The notes beneath the pieces were generated by a model. That model was given only the letters and a program-made list of their open reading frames with translations, was not told the origin of the DNA and searched no databases. Positions 5,875-6,013 of a stretch of 6,013 nt of DNA are shown here, in pieces (within the stretch, counting starts at the first letter, position 1; the number at the start of each line of letters is the position of its first letter). A program made the position numbers and the translations under genes. Source of the DNA: an uncultured Rikenella sp. (GTDB taxonomy: Bacteria; Bacteroidota; Bacteroidia; Bacteroidales; Rikenellaceae); the NCBI RefSeq assembly GCF_910577125.1, contig NZ_CAJTMN010000113.1, positions 1-6,013 on the forward strand, read 5' to 3'.

Positions 5875-5984
5875 GCGATTTTTTCGAGGAGTGGAACGGC
5901 GGGGTCGACAGAGTGACACGATAAGGGGCTGACGCGGAACGGGAAATGGGACTGAGCTTGGGGCGGGCCTTTGTTGCGGGAGGC
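5875..5984. other. Intergenic stretch upstream of gpsA
   Basis: No gene is supported here. The gpsA frame remains open through it on the minus strand but looks like chance in GC-rich DNA. Apart from the possible promoter region and the start of a repeat at the right edge, I see no motif. Confidence 0.5.
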
Positions 5985-6013
5985 TTCGGCCTGTCGCCCA
6001 CCCCCCCCCCGAG
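5985..6013 (+). repeat. Dispersed repeat, right copy (10-C tract), cut by window end
   Basis: These 29 bases repeat the start of the hairpin module at 139-163 in the same orientation, with a C tract of 10 instead of 6. The window stops before the 3' arms, so whether a full module follows cannot be seen. Just upstream, aggc-ttcg-gcct (5981-5992) could form a competing UUCG-loop hairpin. Confidence 0.8.

Noticed and set aside
5849..6001. 51-codon N-terminal extension of GpsA
   Set aside because: It has no GpsA similarity, is Ser/Pro/Arg-rich, and contains the promoter-like box and the repeat.

Overview
The window looks like chromosomal DNA from a GC-rich member of the Bacteroidota. Rikenellaceae (Alistipes-like) is my best guess, from the GC-rich coding sequence, Bacteroidota-type MutL C-terminal residues, TAnnTTTG-like -7 promoter boxes and the lack of Shine-Dalgarno sequences. 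No taxonomic search was possible. All four convincing genes lie on the minus strand, so the transcription order runs from right to left.

Right half (about 3316-5874): gpsA (sn-glycerol-3-phosphate dehydrogenase) and pgi (glucose-6-phosphate isomerase) are 10 bases apart and form an operon behind a -7-like box. The operon ends at a perfect 17-bp palindrome at 3404-3443. The two enzymes sit on either side of the triose/hexose phosphate pool: Pgi interconverts glucose-6-P and fructose-6-P, and GpsA diverts dihydroxyacetone-P into glycerol-3-P for phospholipids.

Middle (956-3346): a second unit starts at a perfect TAnnTTTG box. It encodes a 99-residue tail-anchored protein of unknown function, then mutL (mismatch repair), which starts at GTG. 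The MutL ATPase motifs are intact, but the classical endonuclease residues of its C-terminal domain are not there.

Left 835 bases: no credible gene, but a dense array of nested, bulged hairpins. Two adjacent modules (141-207 and 236-300) have almost the same geometry while nearly every stem has changed sequence with pairing kept. A larger module at 451-571 recurs at 711-835, and another hairpin lies between them. A 12-base motif recurs three times. The entry sequence of the first covarying module is found again at the extreme right end of the window (5985-6013), with its C tract grown from 6 to 10. This is therefore a dispersed family, and the array is the part most likely to be undescribed. 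It could be a structured RNA or a family of structure-constrained DNA repeats; the sequence alone does not decide. Bases 836-955 separate the array from the mutL stop codon and hold only weak hairpins.
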